Of a stretch of DNA of 64,000 nucleotides, positions 34,515 to 44,836 are shown piece by piece. The DNA lies in assembly GCF_002975405.1 (NCBI RefSeq), contig NZ_PCPS01000002.1:372001-436000 (forward strand), given 5' to 3'. This DNA comes from Arthrobacter sp. MYb229 (GTDB lineage Bacteria; Actinomycetota; Actinomycetes; Actinomycetales; Micrococcaceae). A model generated the notes under the pieces. That model was not told the DNA's origin, ran no database searches, and was given only the letters and a program-made list of their open reading frames with translations. Each line of letters starts with the position of its first letter. The first letter of the stretch is position 1. The translations under genes were made by a program, and so were the position numbers.

Positions 34515-36080
34515 TTATGAGTCGGTGACGGAGAACTGCACGCGTTGCCAGCCGCTGGCCCCGTTGGGCACCGGATCAGCCCGCTCGCTGGTTTGCATTT
34601 CTCCCTCGGCATCGTAGGCGCGCACCGTGACCGAATGGTTGCCCGGGGATCCACCCTTCCAGACGTAGCGCCATTGGCGCCAGGTATCCAGCGTGGCTTC
34701 GTCGGCCAGCTCGGCCTCCTGCCAGGGTTCGTCGTCGATCTTGACCTCGACCTTCGAGATGCCGGTTGTCTGCGCCCACGCGGTGCCTCCCATGACGACC
34801 TCTCCGGGCGGGAGCTGAGTGAAGGAGCGCGGCACGTCCACTCGCGAAGACATCTTGATTGGTCCGCGCTCCGACCAGCCGCGGGTGGTCCAGTAGGCTT
34901 CCTTGTCGGCAAAACGGGTGACCTCCAGATCCACTACCCACTTGGTCGCCGAGACGTAGCCGTAGAGGCCCGGGACAACCATGCGCACCGGGAAGCCATG
35001 CTCCAGCGGCAAGGGCTCATCGTTCATGCCGACGGCCAACAGGGCCATGCGGTCATCGGTGAGCACCTCAATTGGCGTCGAAGCGCTGAAGCCATCGCTG
35101 GATGTCGACAGCACCATATCCGCACCGTTTTGCGGAACCGCACGTTCAAGTAGATTGCGCAGCGGGTAGCCGAGCCATTTGGCATTGCCCACAAGATCTC
35201 CGCCGACCGGGTTCGAGACGCAGGTCAGCGTGAGGTAGCTTTCCACCAAATCTTGGCCCAAGAGCTCATCGAAGCTCATGGTGAATTCGTTCTCGACCAT
35301 GCCGTGCACACGCAGCGACCACTCGGCGGGGTCGAGCCGCGGGACCGACAGCGCGGTGTCGATGCGGTAGAAATCCTCGTTGGGAGTGACGAACTTCGGC
35401 ATTCCTGCAAGCTCTACCTGCGCTCCAGCCGGAACCTTGGCGGCTTTCACCTTGGCCGCAGGCAAACCGAGCGCCAGGCGGGCCGCCTCGGCGGCATTTC
35501 GTGTTGCGGAAATCGAGGCTCCGACACCTGCGACAACAAGCGCCCCCAGCAAGGAGAGCGAGGAAGCCAGCAGGAACTTCCGCCGGGAGGGGCCGGGGCT
35601 GGTTTCCTCCGCGGCCGCCGGTGAGTAGCTCGTGGTGGCCAGCCCGGTCAGCCATTTCAGCGTTCCAAGCCCCAGCAGCGTACCGACCACCACCGGGACC
35701 AGATCCATGGGGTCGGTCGCGGAACGCGTGATGACGGCAGCGCCGATCACCGCAGCCAGGACGAGGATGGCCGCCGCCGCTGCGGCAAAGCTTCGCCGAG
35801 CGAGCAGTCCCACCAGCGCCGCGAGTAGCGCGGCAACAATTCCGATGGAGATGAACAGGGCGAGCTTGTCGTTGGTCCCGAAGGTCGCAATGGCAAAATC
35901 CTTCAGCCACGGCGGGGTGAAGTCGATGAAGGTCGAGCCTAGCGCTACTCCGGGCGCAGAGGAGGTGGCGAAAAATACCGACACCAATTGGGCGACCGCA
36001 AAAAGCACCGCTGCGGATACCAGGCCCGCAAATCCAAAGGCGAAAAGCCCGGACCTTTTCTGTCCTCTTGAATCGTCCAT
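34515..36080 (-). CDS. Membrane-anchored molybdopterin oxidoreductase (sulfite oxidase/MsrP fold)
   Basis: The 521-aa protein has an N-terminal membrane part of about five helices (residues 15-195), followed by an extracytoplasmic sulfite-oxidase-type Mo domain. The Mo-ligand Cys is in TLTCVSNPVGGDLVGNAKWL, and VMGGTAWAQTTGISKVEVKI begins the C-terminal Ig-like dimer domain. RRKFLLASSLSLLGALVVAG resembles a Tat-like signal anchoring the catalytic domain after the first helices. ATG was chosen with TTGAGGTGG upstream. Substrate is unknown; sulfite or oxidised protein/sulfoxide substrates are known for the fold. Confidence 0.85.
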   Translation of the reverse strand: MDDSRGQKRSGLFAFGFAGLVSAAVLFAVAQLVSVFFATSSAPGVALGSTFIDFTPPWLKDFAIATFGTNDKLALFISIGIVAALLAALVGLLARRSFAAAAAAILVLAAVIGAAVITRSATDPMDLVPVVVGTLLGLGTLKWLTGLATTSYSPAAAEETSPGPSRRKFLLASSLSLLGALVVAGVGASISATRNAAEAARLALGLPAAKVKAAKVPAGAQVELAGMPKFVTPNEDFYRIDTALSVPRLDPAEWSLRVHGMVENEFTMSFDELLGQDLVESYLTLTCVSNPVGGDLVGNAKWLGYPLRNLLERAVPQNGADMVLSTSSDGFSASTPIEVLTDDRMALLAVGMNDEPLPLEHGFPVRMVVPGLYGYVSATKWVVDLEVTRFADKEAYWTTRGWSERGPIKMSSRVDVPRSFTQLPPGEVVMGGTAWAQTTGISKVEVKIDDEPWQEAELADEATLDTWRQWRYVWKGGSPGNHSVTVRAYDAEGEMQTSERADPVPNGASGWQRVQFSVTDS

Positions 36081-36194
36081 CTCAGACCACCTCAAACGTT
36101 GTCATGCCCATGCCCCCAATAGGCAAGGGGACCGCCTACTGGGTATTCGGAACTGTAGCGCATCTGGATTGGCGGATGCGGAAGTTTTTGGAAA

Positions 36195-37583
36195 TTACTT
36201 GCCCTGCCGCAATTTCATCTCGCTGTAGGCTTCCAGCGCTTGTTCGCGTGATTCCTTGAGATCGACCAGTGGTTCCGCGGCCAACGGCGCGTACCGGGCC
36301 ACATAGGATCCGCGCGGATCAAATTTCTTGGCCTGCAGTTCGGGATTGAAGACCCGGAAGTACGGGCTGGCATCGGCTCCGCTGCCGGCGACCCATTGCC
36401 AGTTTGCGCTATTGCAGGCCACATCCGCGTCGACGAGCGTATCCCAGAACCACTGCTCGCCGACTTTCCAATGGACCGCCAGATTCTTCACCAGCAGGCT
36501 TGCGGTGACCATCCGCACGCGATTGTGCATCCAGCCGGTGTGCCAGAGCTGCGCCATCCCGGCATCCACGAGCCCGAAGCCGGTACGGCCGCGCTGCCAG
36601 CAGGCAACTTTTTCTGCCACCTCTTTGCCGTCTGCGGGCCAGGCCCACGCGAAATCGTCGAATTCGGACCGCAGGTTTTCGGTGGGAAGCTGCGGGTGGT
36701 GGTAGTAGAGATGCCAGCAGAAGTCCCGCCAGGCCACTTGGCGGCGCATGGCAGCCGCTCCCTGGGCGGCACCGGGGGAGTGGGCGGCATATTTGCTGAG
36801 CTCATCCCAGACCTGGTGGGCGCTGAGATGGCCCCAGCGCAGCGCCGGGGAAAGGGCGGAAGTACCATCGAGGTCCGGGCGGTCGTGATGCTCGGCGTAG
36901 TCCTGCGCTATCGAGGAGAGGGTCTCGGCCAAGCGTTCCTGGGCCGCTGGCTCCCCTGGGGTCCAGGTCGCAGCAAGCCCCTCCGACCAATCCGGGGTTG
37001 TCGGCAGCAGTTTCCAATCATCGAGCGATTCGCTGGGCGGCAGCGGAAAGCCCTGGCGCTGCTGCGGCGCCGGCGCGGGCAACGGCGGGCGTAGTTCCTG
37101 CGCGCGCAGCGAATTGTAGAAGGGCGTGAAGACCTTGTAGCCGGTCCCGTTCTGGGTCAGCAGTTCCCATGGTTCATGCAGCAGTGCGGCGGAGTAGCTG
37201 TGCGCGGCGATCCCGTCGCCGCGCAACTGGAGCTTGAGTTCCGCGTCCACCGCGCGTTCGGCTTCGCCGTAGCGCCTGTTCCAGTGCACCTCGTCTAGGT
37301 TGCCGTCCTGGCTCAGCTCGGCGAGGATCCTGGCCGCGGGGCCGCGGCGCAAGATCAGCGGGATGCCGAGGTCATCCAGTGATTCGCGCAGGCTGAGCAG
37401 TGCCTGATGCAGCCACCAGCGCGCGGCGCCGCCGAGTGGACGGATCCCAGGGGACTGCTCATCGAGGATATAGAGGGCAACTGTGTCTCCTGCATCCCGC
37501 GCCGCGTGAAGCGCCGGATGGTCCACGGTGCGCAAATCATCGCGGAACAAGACCAGTTGAACTGCCTGCGGCCGGTGGCTCAT
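36195..37583 (-). CDS. phrB: Deoxyribodipyrimidine photolyase
   Basis: Photolyase repairs UV-induced cyclobutane pyrimidine dimers with blue light and reduced FAD. The 462-aa protein has the N-terminal antenna domain (LVLFRDDLRTVDHPALHAA) and the C-terminal FAD domain: HTGWMHNRVRMVTASLLVKN, and DADVACNSANWQWVAGSGAD followed by SPYFRVFNP. All match class I CPD photolyases. It lies upstream of the molybdopterin oxidoreductase on the same strand with about 115 bases between. The AT-rich run TAGTATATATCTAG about 30 bases before the start may be part of its promoter. Confidence 0.95.
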   Translation of the reverse strand: MSHRPQAVQLVLFRDDLRTVDHPALHAARDAGDTVALYILDEQSPGIRPLGGAARWWLHQALLSLRESLDDLGIPLILRRGPAARILAELSQDGNLDEVHWNRRYGEAERAVDAELKLQLRGDGIAAHSYSAALLHEPWELLTQNGTGYKVFTPFYNSLRAQELRPPLPAPAPQQRQGFPLPPSESLDDWKLLPTTPDWSEGLAATWTPGEPAAQERLAETLSSIAQDYAEHHDRPDLDGTSALSPALRWGHLSAHQVWDELSKYAAHSPGAAQGAAAMRRQVAWRDFCWHLYYHHPQLPTENLRSEFDDFAWAWPADGKEVAEKVACWQRGRTGFGLVDAGMAQLWHTGWMHNRVRMVTASLLVKNLAVHWKVGEQWFWDTLVDADVACNSANWQWVAGSGADASPYFRVFNPELQAKKFDPRGSYVARYAPLAAEPLVDLKESREQALEAYSEMKLRQGK

Positions 37584-37667
37584 GGATTCTTCCTCATGAA
37601 CACAGCCTAGTATATATCTAGCTTGGCTAACTAAATGGTGCAGAAGGAGCTCATCCGCACGGACTTT

Positions 37668-38411
37668 CTAGCCGGCGAGCACCATCACCGGATCGGTGGT
37701 CGGGGCTTGCGACCCACCTGCAGGTTCCACCGTCAAGGCGATGGCCATGCCCTCGGGCATGGCGGGGAATTGCGCGGTCCAATTGCCATGGGGCATCACG
37801 TCCGCGGGTACCGGAGACTCGCCGGCGGCTATGGTCCACAACTGGTAATCGTGCTGATCGTCGATTGCCGGCAGATCCTGGCCCAGGACCACCGACCCCG
37901 TCGAGGAGGCCAGCAGCATCATCTTGCCCTGCCCGTCTGCCATTTCCGTGCTGACGACCTTCACCTGCTGGCCATCAAGAATGGAAAGCAATTCGTTGCG
38001 CTGGGTCTCGGCGGTGGTGGCCCGCTCGTGCTGGTTCACCGCAATGGTAGTCGGCACCGCGATTAGCACCACTGCCGCCGCGGCGGCGGCGAGCCAACCT
38101 AGGCGAGGGGCGCGGCGCTGCTTCTGCTCGCGCCGCTCATGCAGGGAAATCGGCGCCGGATCGGCTTGGGCCGGCAACGCGGCGAAGACCTTGTCGCGCA
38201 GCTCCGCCGGCGGCTCGACCGAGGCCGCCTGGTCGATCTGCGCGATCGTTTCGCGGTAGCCGCGAAGCCAGTTGGCGGCTTCCTGGTTGGAACTGGCCAG
38301 TTCCTCGGCCTGTTGGCGTTCTTCGGGGGAGTCGAGGGCTTCCAGCGCCAACCCGGTCAGCAGCTCATGCTCGTGGGCGCTCAATGAGCCGTCAGTTTCC
38401 TTGTAATTCAT
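37668..38411 (-). CDS. rskA: Anti-sigma-K factor RskA
   Basis: RskA binds SigK and holds it inactive until regulated proteolysis releases it. This 247-aa protein has a cytosolic N-terminal anti-sigma region (about 1-90), one membrane helix (LGWLAAAAAAVVLIAVPTTI) and an extracytoplasmic RskA domain ending in a segment typical of the family (VALTVEPAGGSQAPTTDPVM). Its ATG directly follows the sigK stop, so the two proteins are made together. Confidence 0.9.
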   Translation of the reverse strand: MNYKETDGSLSAHEHELLTGLALEALDSPEERQQAEELASSNQEAANWLRGYRETIAQIDQAASVEPPAELRDKVFAALPAQADPAPISLHERREQKQRRAPRLGWLAAAAAAVVLIAVPTTIAVNQHERATTAETQRNELLSILDGQQVKVVSTEMADGQGKMMLLASSTGSVVLGQDLPAIDDQHDYQLWTIAAGESPVPADVMPHGNWTAQFPAMPEGMAIALTVEPAGGSQAPTTDPVMVLAG

Positions 38412-39002
38412 TTAGGCCACCTCCAAACATGTTTTCAAGCGCTGCAGGGCGCTGCGGATTCTTGATTTCACCGTAGCCAGCGGCATCTCCCGGCTTTCGG
38501 CCACCTGGGCGTAGGTCCGCCCGCCGTAGTAGGTGTCCAAAACCGTCTGCTTTTCCTTAACGGTCAAGGTGTCCAAGCAATGGCGCACCCGCTGCGAATC
38601 GACCTGTTCCATGAGGAACTCATCGATTTCGGGGACTTCCCGCTCGACGGTGAAGCTGCGGTCCTCGCGCTGGGTTCGCGCTTCCTCGGAACGAATCCGG
38701 TCGATCGCCCGGCGGCGGGCGATCGTCGAAGCCCAGGCATAGATGGTGCCGGAACCTGCACGATAGCCTTGGGCGTTGTTCCAAATCTCGAGCATGACCT
38801 CTTGGGTCACCTCCGAGGCTTGGGCCGAATTGCGTATCAGCCGCACCGAGATTCCATAGACGATCGGAGACAGCTCTGCGTACAGCGAATCGAACGCCTG
38901 ATGCTCGCCGTCGGCGACCCGCTGGCAAACATCGGTCCAATACTCGGCGGAACGGTCGCCAACCGGAGGCCTTGTGCCAGCCGCGCTCCGTGGTGATTCC
39001 AT
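38412..39002 (-). CDS. sigK: ECF sigma factor SigK
   Basis: This protein (196 aa from the ATG; a TTG 14 codons upstream with AGAGG before it is also possible) has region 2 (FDSLYAELSPIVYGISVRLI, then EVMLEIWNNAQGY) and region 4 (VLDTYYGGRTYAQVAESREM, then PLATVKSRIRSALQRL). It matches mycobacterial SigK. There, SigK with RskA regulates secreted fasciclin-type proteins MPT70/MPT83. The fasciclin lipoprotein gene just upstream suggests the same regulon here. Confidence 0.9.
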   Translation of the reverse strand: MESPRSAAGTRPPVGDRSAEYWTDVCQRVADGEHQAFDSLYAELSPIVYGISVRLIRNSAQASEVTQEVMLEIWNNAQGYRAGSGTIYAWASTIARRRAIDRIRSEEARTQREDRSFTVEREVPEIDEFLMEQVDSQRVRHCLDTLTVKEKQTVLDTYYGGRTYAQVAESREMPLATVKSRIRSALQRLKTCLEVA

Positions 39003-39183
39003 GGAGTCGAGCCTAGCACCGGGACTCGCATACAGGCGTACCAAATTACCTCTGTTCGTAGTTCATGCCCCGGACGGCCATCCCGAGTTCTGCCCATTAA
39101 ACGTCTAGTGGCCGGTGTTTGAAGAGTGAACCACCAAACACCGACCAGCTAAACGCCTGGAGAATTGCTGCTACCGGCCGAGG

Positions 39184-39867
39184 TTACTTCTTTGCCGGTG
39201 GCATCAGCACTTCGTCGACCAAGTAGACGGTCGCATTGGCGGTCTGCACGCCACCACAGATGACCGAAGCACCATTGACTTCGAGCTCGTCGCCGCTGCC
39301 GGTGACCTCGAGATCCTGGCCTGCAACGGTGGTGTAGGAGCCCGAAAGATCCGAAGGAACAATCTGGCCGGGGACCACATGGTAGGTCAAGATGCCGCTG
39401 AGCGTATCTGCGTCCTCAACTACCGCGTTGAGGTCCTTTTCCGGGATTGCTGCGAAAGCGTCGTCAACCGGGGCGAAGACCGTGAACTCGTCACCATTGA
39501 GGGTGTCCACGAGATCTACATCAGGGTTCAACTCTCCCGACACGGCGGCGGTCAGGGTCTTCAGCAGCGGGTTGTTCGAGGCTGCCACCGCTACCGGGTC
39601 CTTGGCCATGCCTGCGACCGATCCGTCGCCGCTTGGAACTGCCTCGGCGTAGGCGGCGCAACCGGAACCAACGAGATTCGCTGCGGGATCCATTTCCGCG
39701 TCACCCATGGCAGATTCGCTGGCCATGGCCGAGCTGCTTGGTGCGGCCATGGAGCTGGAGGCCGAAGGCTCGGCGGTTTCTGATCCGGTCGAGCAGGCGG
39801 TGAGCCCCATCGCGGCCACTGCCATCAATCCGAGAGCGCCGGCGAAATTGCGATTCATGCGTTTCAT
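39184..39867 (-). CDS. Fasciclin-domain lipoprotein (MPT70/MPT83-like)
   Basis: This 227-aa protein has a lipoprotein signal ([13 protein letters not shown]), a long Ser/Ala/Met-rich linker (residues 25-62) and one FAS1 domain. The two conserved FAS1 blocks are [15 protein letters not shown] and [10 protein letters not shown], and it ends in a strand with [12 protein letters not shown]. Secreted FAS1 proteins act in adhesion or envelope stress. It precedes sigK and rskA, as in actinobacterial SigK regulons. AAGGAGATAGAC lies immediately upstream of the ATG. Confidence 0.92.
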   Translation of the reverse strand: MKRMNRNFAGALGLMAVAAMGLTACSTGSETAEPSASSSMAAPSSSAMASESAMGDAEMDPAANLVGSGCAAYAEAVPSGDGSVAGMAKDPVAVAASNNPLLKTLTAAVSGELNPDVDLVDTLNGDEFTVFAPVDDAFAAIPEKDLNAVVEDADTLSGILTYHVVPGQIVPSDLSGSYTTVAGQDLEVTGSGDELEVNGASVICGGVQTANATVYLVDEVLMPPAKK

Positions 39868-40292
39868 GTCTATCTCCTTGCCTTACGACGACTACTCTCG
39901 CCGTACTTCCCCGACCCTGTCGGTGCGGGCTGTCATGAAGCATTCGGAGCCGGATGGGGAAAGGATTGAAAATTCTCGAAAAATATTAAAACTCGGGATT
40001 TCGGCCTGGATTAGCGCTCGCCATGAGTGCGCGAAAGCGGCTGGCACCACCCTTGGTCTTGGACCTAGTGCTTTGTCCGGGATGAGAGCTGCCGCTGGGT
40101 CATGGCTCTGCTGGCTTGCGTGGACCGTTCGCTGGCATCAATAGGCAGTTCAGCCCGTTGGCATCTAGTCCCGTGGGTGGAGCCACTAATGCCGAGATCT
40201 CCCTTTGCCGGGCGAGGCGAAGCCGACTATCTGGCTTGTACCGTAGATATGGTGGCGACACCTAGCAAAGTACGCATGAACGAAGGAAAAGA
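39868..40292. other. 425-bp divergent intergenic region
   Basis: This separates the fasciclin gene from the next lipoprotein gene. Its left part should hold the fasciclin promoter. A frame running through the right part has no binding site or domain. Nothing else is supported. Confidence 0.45.
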
Positions 40293-40769
40293 ATGAAAAT
40301 TTCCCAGAACACGAAGACGAAACGAATCTCGAAAATTCTCGGGGCATGTTCATTGCTTGTTGTCTTGGGTCTATCGGCCACCGCCTGCGGCATGGTTGAG
40401 TCCTTCGGCAGACAGACCGCGGATGCCTGGAGCGTCACCTACGAAGTGTCGGTGACCGGGGGAACCGTCAATGGCATTGATGACGTGAAGTACCTGGAGG
40501 CACCGACTCGAGGCGAAGTTTCCAGTGAGACCGCGGTTGGCGAGGTGGCGACAACAAATGATCCGGCAAAAAAGCGGAGCGCCACATGGCAGGAAACGGT
40601 CATGGTGACGGCCGAAGAAGAAGCCGGAGTCTCAGCCGCCCCACGTGCCGGAGCCACAGCCACCTGCCGAGTCCTGCTCGATGGCGTCAAGGAAATCGCG
40701 GCGGTCACCGGGGAGCCCGGAAAGCCGGTGGAATGTGCGGTTAGCACGCCGGCCTTCGCCAAAAAATAG
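40293..40769 (+). CDS. Small lipoprotein with MmpS-like C-terminal domain
   Basis: The 158-aa protein has a lipobox (LVVLGLSATACG) and a beta-rich domain whose start (WSVTYEVSVTGGTVNGIDDV) and end (TCRVLLDGVKEIAAVTGEPG) recall MmpS-type accessory proteins. In MmpS proteins the domain ends with a Cys-containing strand, and CRVLLDG fits that. No MmpL transporter is adjacent, so the match is by shape and short motifs only. Its function is open. Confidence 0.7.
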   Translation: MKISQNTKTKRISKILGACSLLVVLGLSATACGMVESFGRQTADAWSVTYEVSVTGGTVNGIDDVKYLEAPTRGEVSSETAVGEVATTNDPAKKRSATWQETVMVTAEEEAGVSAAPRAGATATCRVLLDGVKEIAAVTGEPGKPVECAVSTPAFAKK

Positions 40770-40943
40770 CAGGACCGCACCAGCCATTGGCCGATCCGCC
40801 GAAGATGGCCGCCGCCCGAAGATCCCAGCCGCAGGGCGCGCAAGTCGTGCAGTTCTAGAATAGGAAGAGACCAAGGTCAACTACTTCCAAAACGTTGCAC
40901 TGGCGCCATATTGCACACGAAACCTGAAAGTAGGACCCGGACG

Positions 40944-42845
40944 ATGAAGGAACCCTCGGGAGCCGGTGAAACGGACCAAAGCGCCGGCCCCGCAACGCGT
41001 GGTTCGGACCGGTCCGGGCAAGGCCGCGGACGGTTGGCTGCGCCTTCGGCTCTTGGGCTCATCACCCATGGGCTGCGCCTGGGGCATGCGCACACTCTGC
41101 GGTATCTCGCCGTCATCATCACCCTGCAGTTGGTCAACGCACTGGCCGTGATCCCCGGGGTCAAGGCGCTGTTTTCCCTGGCGTTGGAATCCTGCGGGCT
41201 GACGAACCTCACCGATCGCAATTTGCCGGTGATGCTTGCGGACCCGAGCGCCGTCTTATTGCTCCTTTTGATCGCCGTCCTGGTGCTGCTTGCGATGGGC
41301 CTGCAGTTCTCTGCCCTCATCGTCATGGTCAATCGACAGCAAGCCGGCCTGCCGCCAACCATGCGCGGCATAGCCAGCGAGACCTGCAGCGCCTTGGGCC
41401 GCTTTGCCCGGTACCCCTCGCCGCTGCTCATGGCCTACCTATTCGTGGTGCTTCCGCTCGGTGGGCTCGGCCTGTCTTCCGTGCTCATCCAAGGCATCGA
41501 TATCCCGCCGTTCATCACCCGGGAGTACCTGAAGACACCACTGAGCGGCAGCTTGTACGCCGCCATCATCGGCGCAGTGATCTACCTCAATCTGCGCCTG
41601 ATGCTGACGCTGCCAATGTTCGTGGTGGGCCGGCGACGGCCCTATCGTGCGATCGTCGAGAGCCTGCGTGCCACCCGGCGGACTTTCTGGCGCTCCGCGG
41701 CGCTGCTGGGTGTTCCGGTGCTGGCTTCCGCCCTGTTGATGTCATTTATCGTCGAGTTCCTGGTGTGGGGCTCGGCCGCCGCTGGCGGATTCCTGGAGCC
41801 CGAAGGGGCGGCCTGGGCCGCTTCGCTCGGCATCGGTGTTGGCCAGGGCCTGGGATTCCTGGTCATTGGCGCGACGACCGTGGTGATCATCCAGGTGCTC
41901 GTGGCAGCTACCCGGTCCCGGCTCGGGCTGCCAGATAATTTGGCCAGCTTGCGGGAACCGGCGCCCGCCATTGGGTCAAGGCTGCTCCGTGCGATGGGAG
42001 CCGCGGCTGCCTGCGCACTGGTGCTGGCCGGAAGCGTGAATGCGGCCCCGGTTATGGCCGGCACCTTTTCGCGTGCCGCCGACACCGCCATTCTGGCGCA
42101 CCGTGGATTCTCCGGCGGCGGAGTGGAAAACACCATCGGCGGGTTGGAAGCCGCCGCAAAGCTGCAGCCGGACTACGTCGAGGCCGATTTCCAGGAGACC
42201 AAAGACGGCCACTTCGTGGCCAGCCACGATACCAATCTGCTGGTTGTCGCCGGACGCAACGAGAACATCTATGACATGAGCGTTGCCGAGGTCACCGCCG
42301 TGACCCAATCCGTGGGAGGGTTCACCGGCAAGATTCCCACCATGACCGAGTACCTGAACCGGGCAGCGGAACTGCAGATCCCGCTGCTGGTTGAACTCAA
42401 GGTGACCGGGCATGAGTCCGCCGGCTACCTGGATCGTTTCCTCGCCGAGGTGGATGCAACGGGGAGTGCCGAGGCGAATATCTATCACTCGCTGGATCCA
42501 GAAGCCGTGCGCGAGATCAAGCAGCGCCGCCCGGAGCTGCAGGTGGGGCTGACGATTGCCATGAGCATCGGAGCCATACCCGACGTCGCAGCCGACTTCA
42601 TCGTCGTGGAACAGGCCTCCTTCAATCCAGCGGTGCTGCGCGCGGCTCAAGCCGAAGGCAAACCGGTCTTTGTCTGGACGGTTAATGACGAGGCGACCAT
42701 TCGCGAACTATTGAGCCTCGGAGTGGACGGCATCGTGACCGACAGCGTAGATATTGCCTTGCACGACAGGGAACTGGTCTCCAGCAGCCCGCGCTCCGCC
42801 TACCGGGTGGGGGTAGCCCTGGCCCACCTGGATCTGTTCCGGTAG
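40944..42845 (+). CDS. Membrane glycerophosphodiester phosphodiesterase
   Basis: The 633-aa protein joins an N-terminal membrane region of about seven or eight helices (residues 45-375) to a C-terminal GDPD catalytic domain. The active-site pieces are AHRGFSGGGVENTIGG, YVEADFQETKDGHFVASHDT and LVELKVTGHES. It should hydrolyse glycerophosphodiesters or lipid-like diesters at the outer membrane face. Some relatives act on lipoteichoic acid or lysophospholipids. ATG is preferred to an upstream in-frame TTG; AGTAGG lies about nine bases before it. Confidence 0.88.
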   Translation: MKEPSGAGETDQSAGPATRGSDRSGQGRGRLAAPSALGLITHGLRLGHAHTLRYLAVIITLQLVNALAVIPGVKALFSLALESCGLTNLTDRNLPVMLADPSAVLLLLLIAVLVLLAMGLQFSALIVMVNRQQAGLPPTMRGIASETCSALGRFARYPSPLLMAYLFVVLPLGGLGLSSVLIQGIDIPPFITREYLKTPLSGSLYAAIIGAVIYLNLRLMLTLPMFVVGRRRPYRAIVESLRATRRTFWRSAALLGVPVLASALLMSFIVEFLVWGSAAAGGFLEPEGAAWAASLGIGVGQGLGFLVIGATTVVIIQVLVAATRSRLGLPDNLASLREPAPAIGSRLLRAMGAAAACALVLAGSVNAAPVMAGTFSRAADTAILAHRGFSGGGVENTIGGLEAAAKLQPDYVEADFQETKDGHFVASHDTNLLVVAGRNENIYDMSVAEVTAVTQSVGGFTGKIPTMTEYLNRAAELQIPLLVELKVTGHESAGYLDRFLAEVDATGSAEANIYHSLDPEAVREIKQRRPELQVGLTIAMSIGAIPDVAADFIVVEQASFNPAVLRAAQAEGKPVFVWTVNDEATIRELLSLGVDGIVTDSVDIALHDRELVSSSPRSAYRVGVALAHLDLFR

Positions 42846-42853
42846 CCAGGACC

Positions 42854-42876
42854 CCCACCGGGCCAACCCGGGTGGG
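42854..42876 (+). terminator. Probable terminator hairpin
   Basis: CCCACCGGG and CCCGGGTGGG form a G+C-rich stem with a small loop just after the phosphodiesterase stop, between convergent genes. Confidence 0.5.
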
Positions 42877-42896
42877 CCTGCCCGGCGAGCGGCGTA

Positions 42897-44128
42897 TCAG
42901 ACGCGGATCGCGTCGACGATGCGCACCCGAGCGGCCACCAGGGCGGGCAAAACGCCGGTCAACGCGCCGACGGCAATGGACACGCCCATGCCCAGCAGCG
43001 CGGCCTGCACCGGGAACCCGGGCATCTCATCCAGCCCGGTGGCCATCACGGCATTGATCAGCTTCGGGTTCGAGACCAGGGCCACGGAGATCAGCACCCC
43101 GAGCCCGCCGGCCACGGCGGTGGCCACGACGCTTTCCATCATCACCGAGAAGAACACCCGCCCGGTGGTGGCGCCGAAGCTGCGCCGGATCCCGACCTCG
43201 CGGATCCGCTGCTTCATCGTCACCATGGCCACGTTGAGCAGGCTCAGCGAACCCAGCAGCAAAATGATGCCGGCGATCGAGCTGACCACCAGGGCGACCT
43301 GCTTCAGGGACTCGTCGTTGCCCCAGGCCAAATAGTCCTGGCGCTGGGAATCGACGACGTAGCCGGGAAGTTCCGCCTGCATCTGCCGGGCGAAATGACT
43401 GGCCAGTTCCTCGGAGCCCTCGATGGGCACCCACATGGCATAGCTGACATCGCTGAGCGGGGCGGCGGCCGCGAACCAGTGCTCGTAGGTCTCGGGCAGC
43501 ATCCACATCTGCCCCATCGATCCGTAGCCCCGAGTGGAGGTGGCGCCGATGACGGTGACCGAAACGTCGCCGCCGAGGCCGCGCAGCTCGATGGTCGCCG
43601 GCAGCGTGCCATCTTCCATGCCCAGCGCGCTGAGCGTGGTCTTGTCCACGACCACCGCGGGGGAGAGGTTCTGCGCGTCGGCGTCCTCCAGCCAGCGTCC
43701 GTGCTGGGCGAAGATCCGGTGCATCGGGCCATAGTCCGGGTCGACCACCTGCATCTCGGTACCCACCGACAGGCCCTGGCGGACCGCCTGCGTCCCGAAG
43801 GTGCGGCCGATCAGCGAGGTGTACTCGATCTTGAAGCGCTCGCTGGTTTTCTCGAAGGCCGCGGTGATCTCCGCGGAGCTCTGCGGCGGTCCTTGGCTGG
43901 CGGGGTCCATGGCGTAGGTGCTGATCATCGCCGGACGCCCGTTGCGCTCGAGCTGTTCGGTCATCAGCTGCTGGGCCATTTGCGCTCCGGCCACCGCGGT
44001 GGTCAGCGAGGCCACCGCGATGGTCACCCCGATCAGCGAGAGCAGCACCCGCAGCCGATGGATGCGCAGCTCCTGCCAGGCCTCGAGCAGGGCGGCGATG
44101 AATCCGGTGAAGATGCGGGCCAGGGTGT

Positions 44129-44132
<4 letters not shown>
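42897..44132 (-). CDS. MacB-type ABC transporter permease
   Basis: The 411-aa protein has an N-terminal helix (LRVLLSLIGVTIAVASLTTA), a large extracytoplasmic MacB-PCD domain (about residues 45-270) and three C-terminal helices of the FtsX type with the conserved EVGIRRSFGATTGRVFFSVM. The gene overlaps the ATPase gene by four bases. Together with the HlyD-like adaptor upstream, it forms a MacAB-like mechanotransmission exporter, here in a Gram-positive context without an outer-membrane channel. The substrate may be a peptide or antibiotic. Confidence 0.9.

Positions 44133-44835
<703 letters not shown>

Positions 44836-44836
<1 letters not shown>

Noticed and set aside
39942-39957. SigK promoter words ATTCGG and GGATGG (CCATCC/CCGAAT on the minus strand) ahead of the fasciclin gene
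   Set aside because: The words match the mycobacterial SigK consensus I recall but are only four bases apart instead of about 16-17, so they cannot form one promoter.
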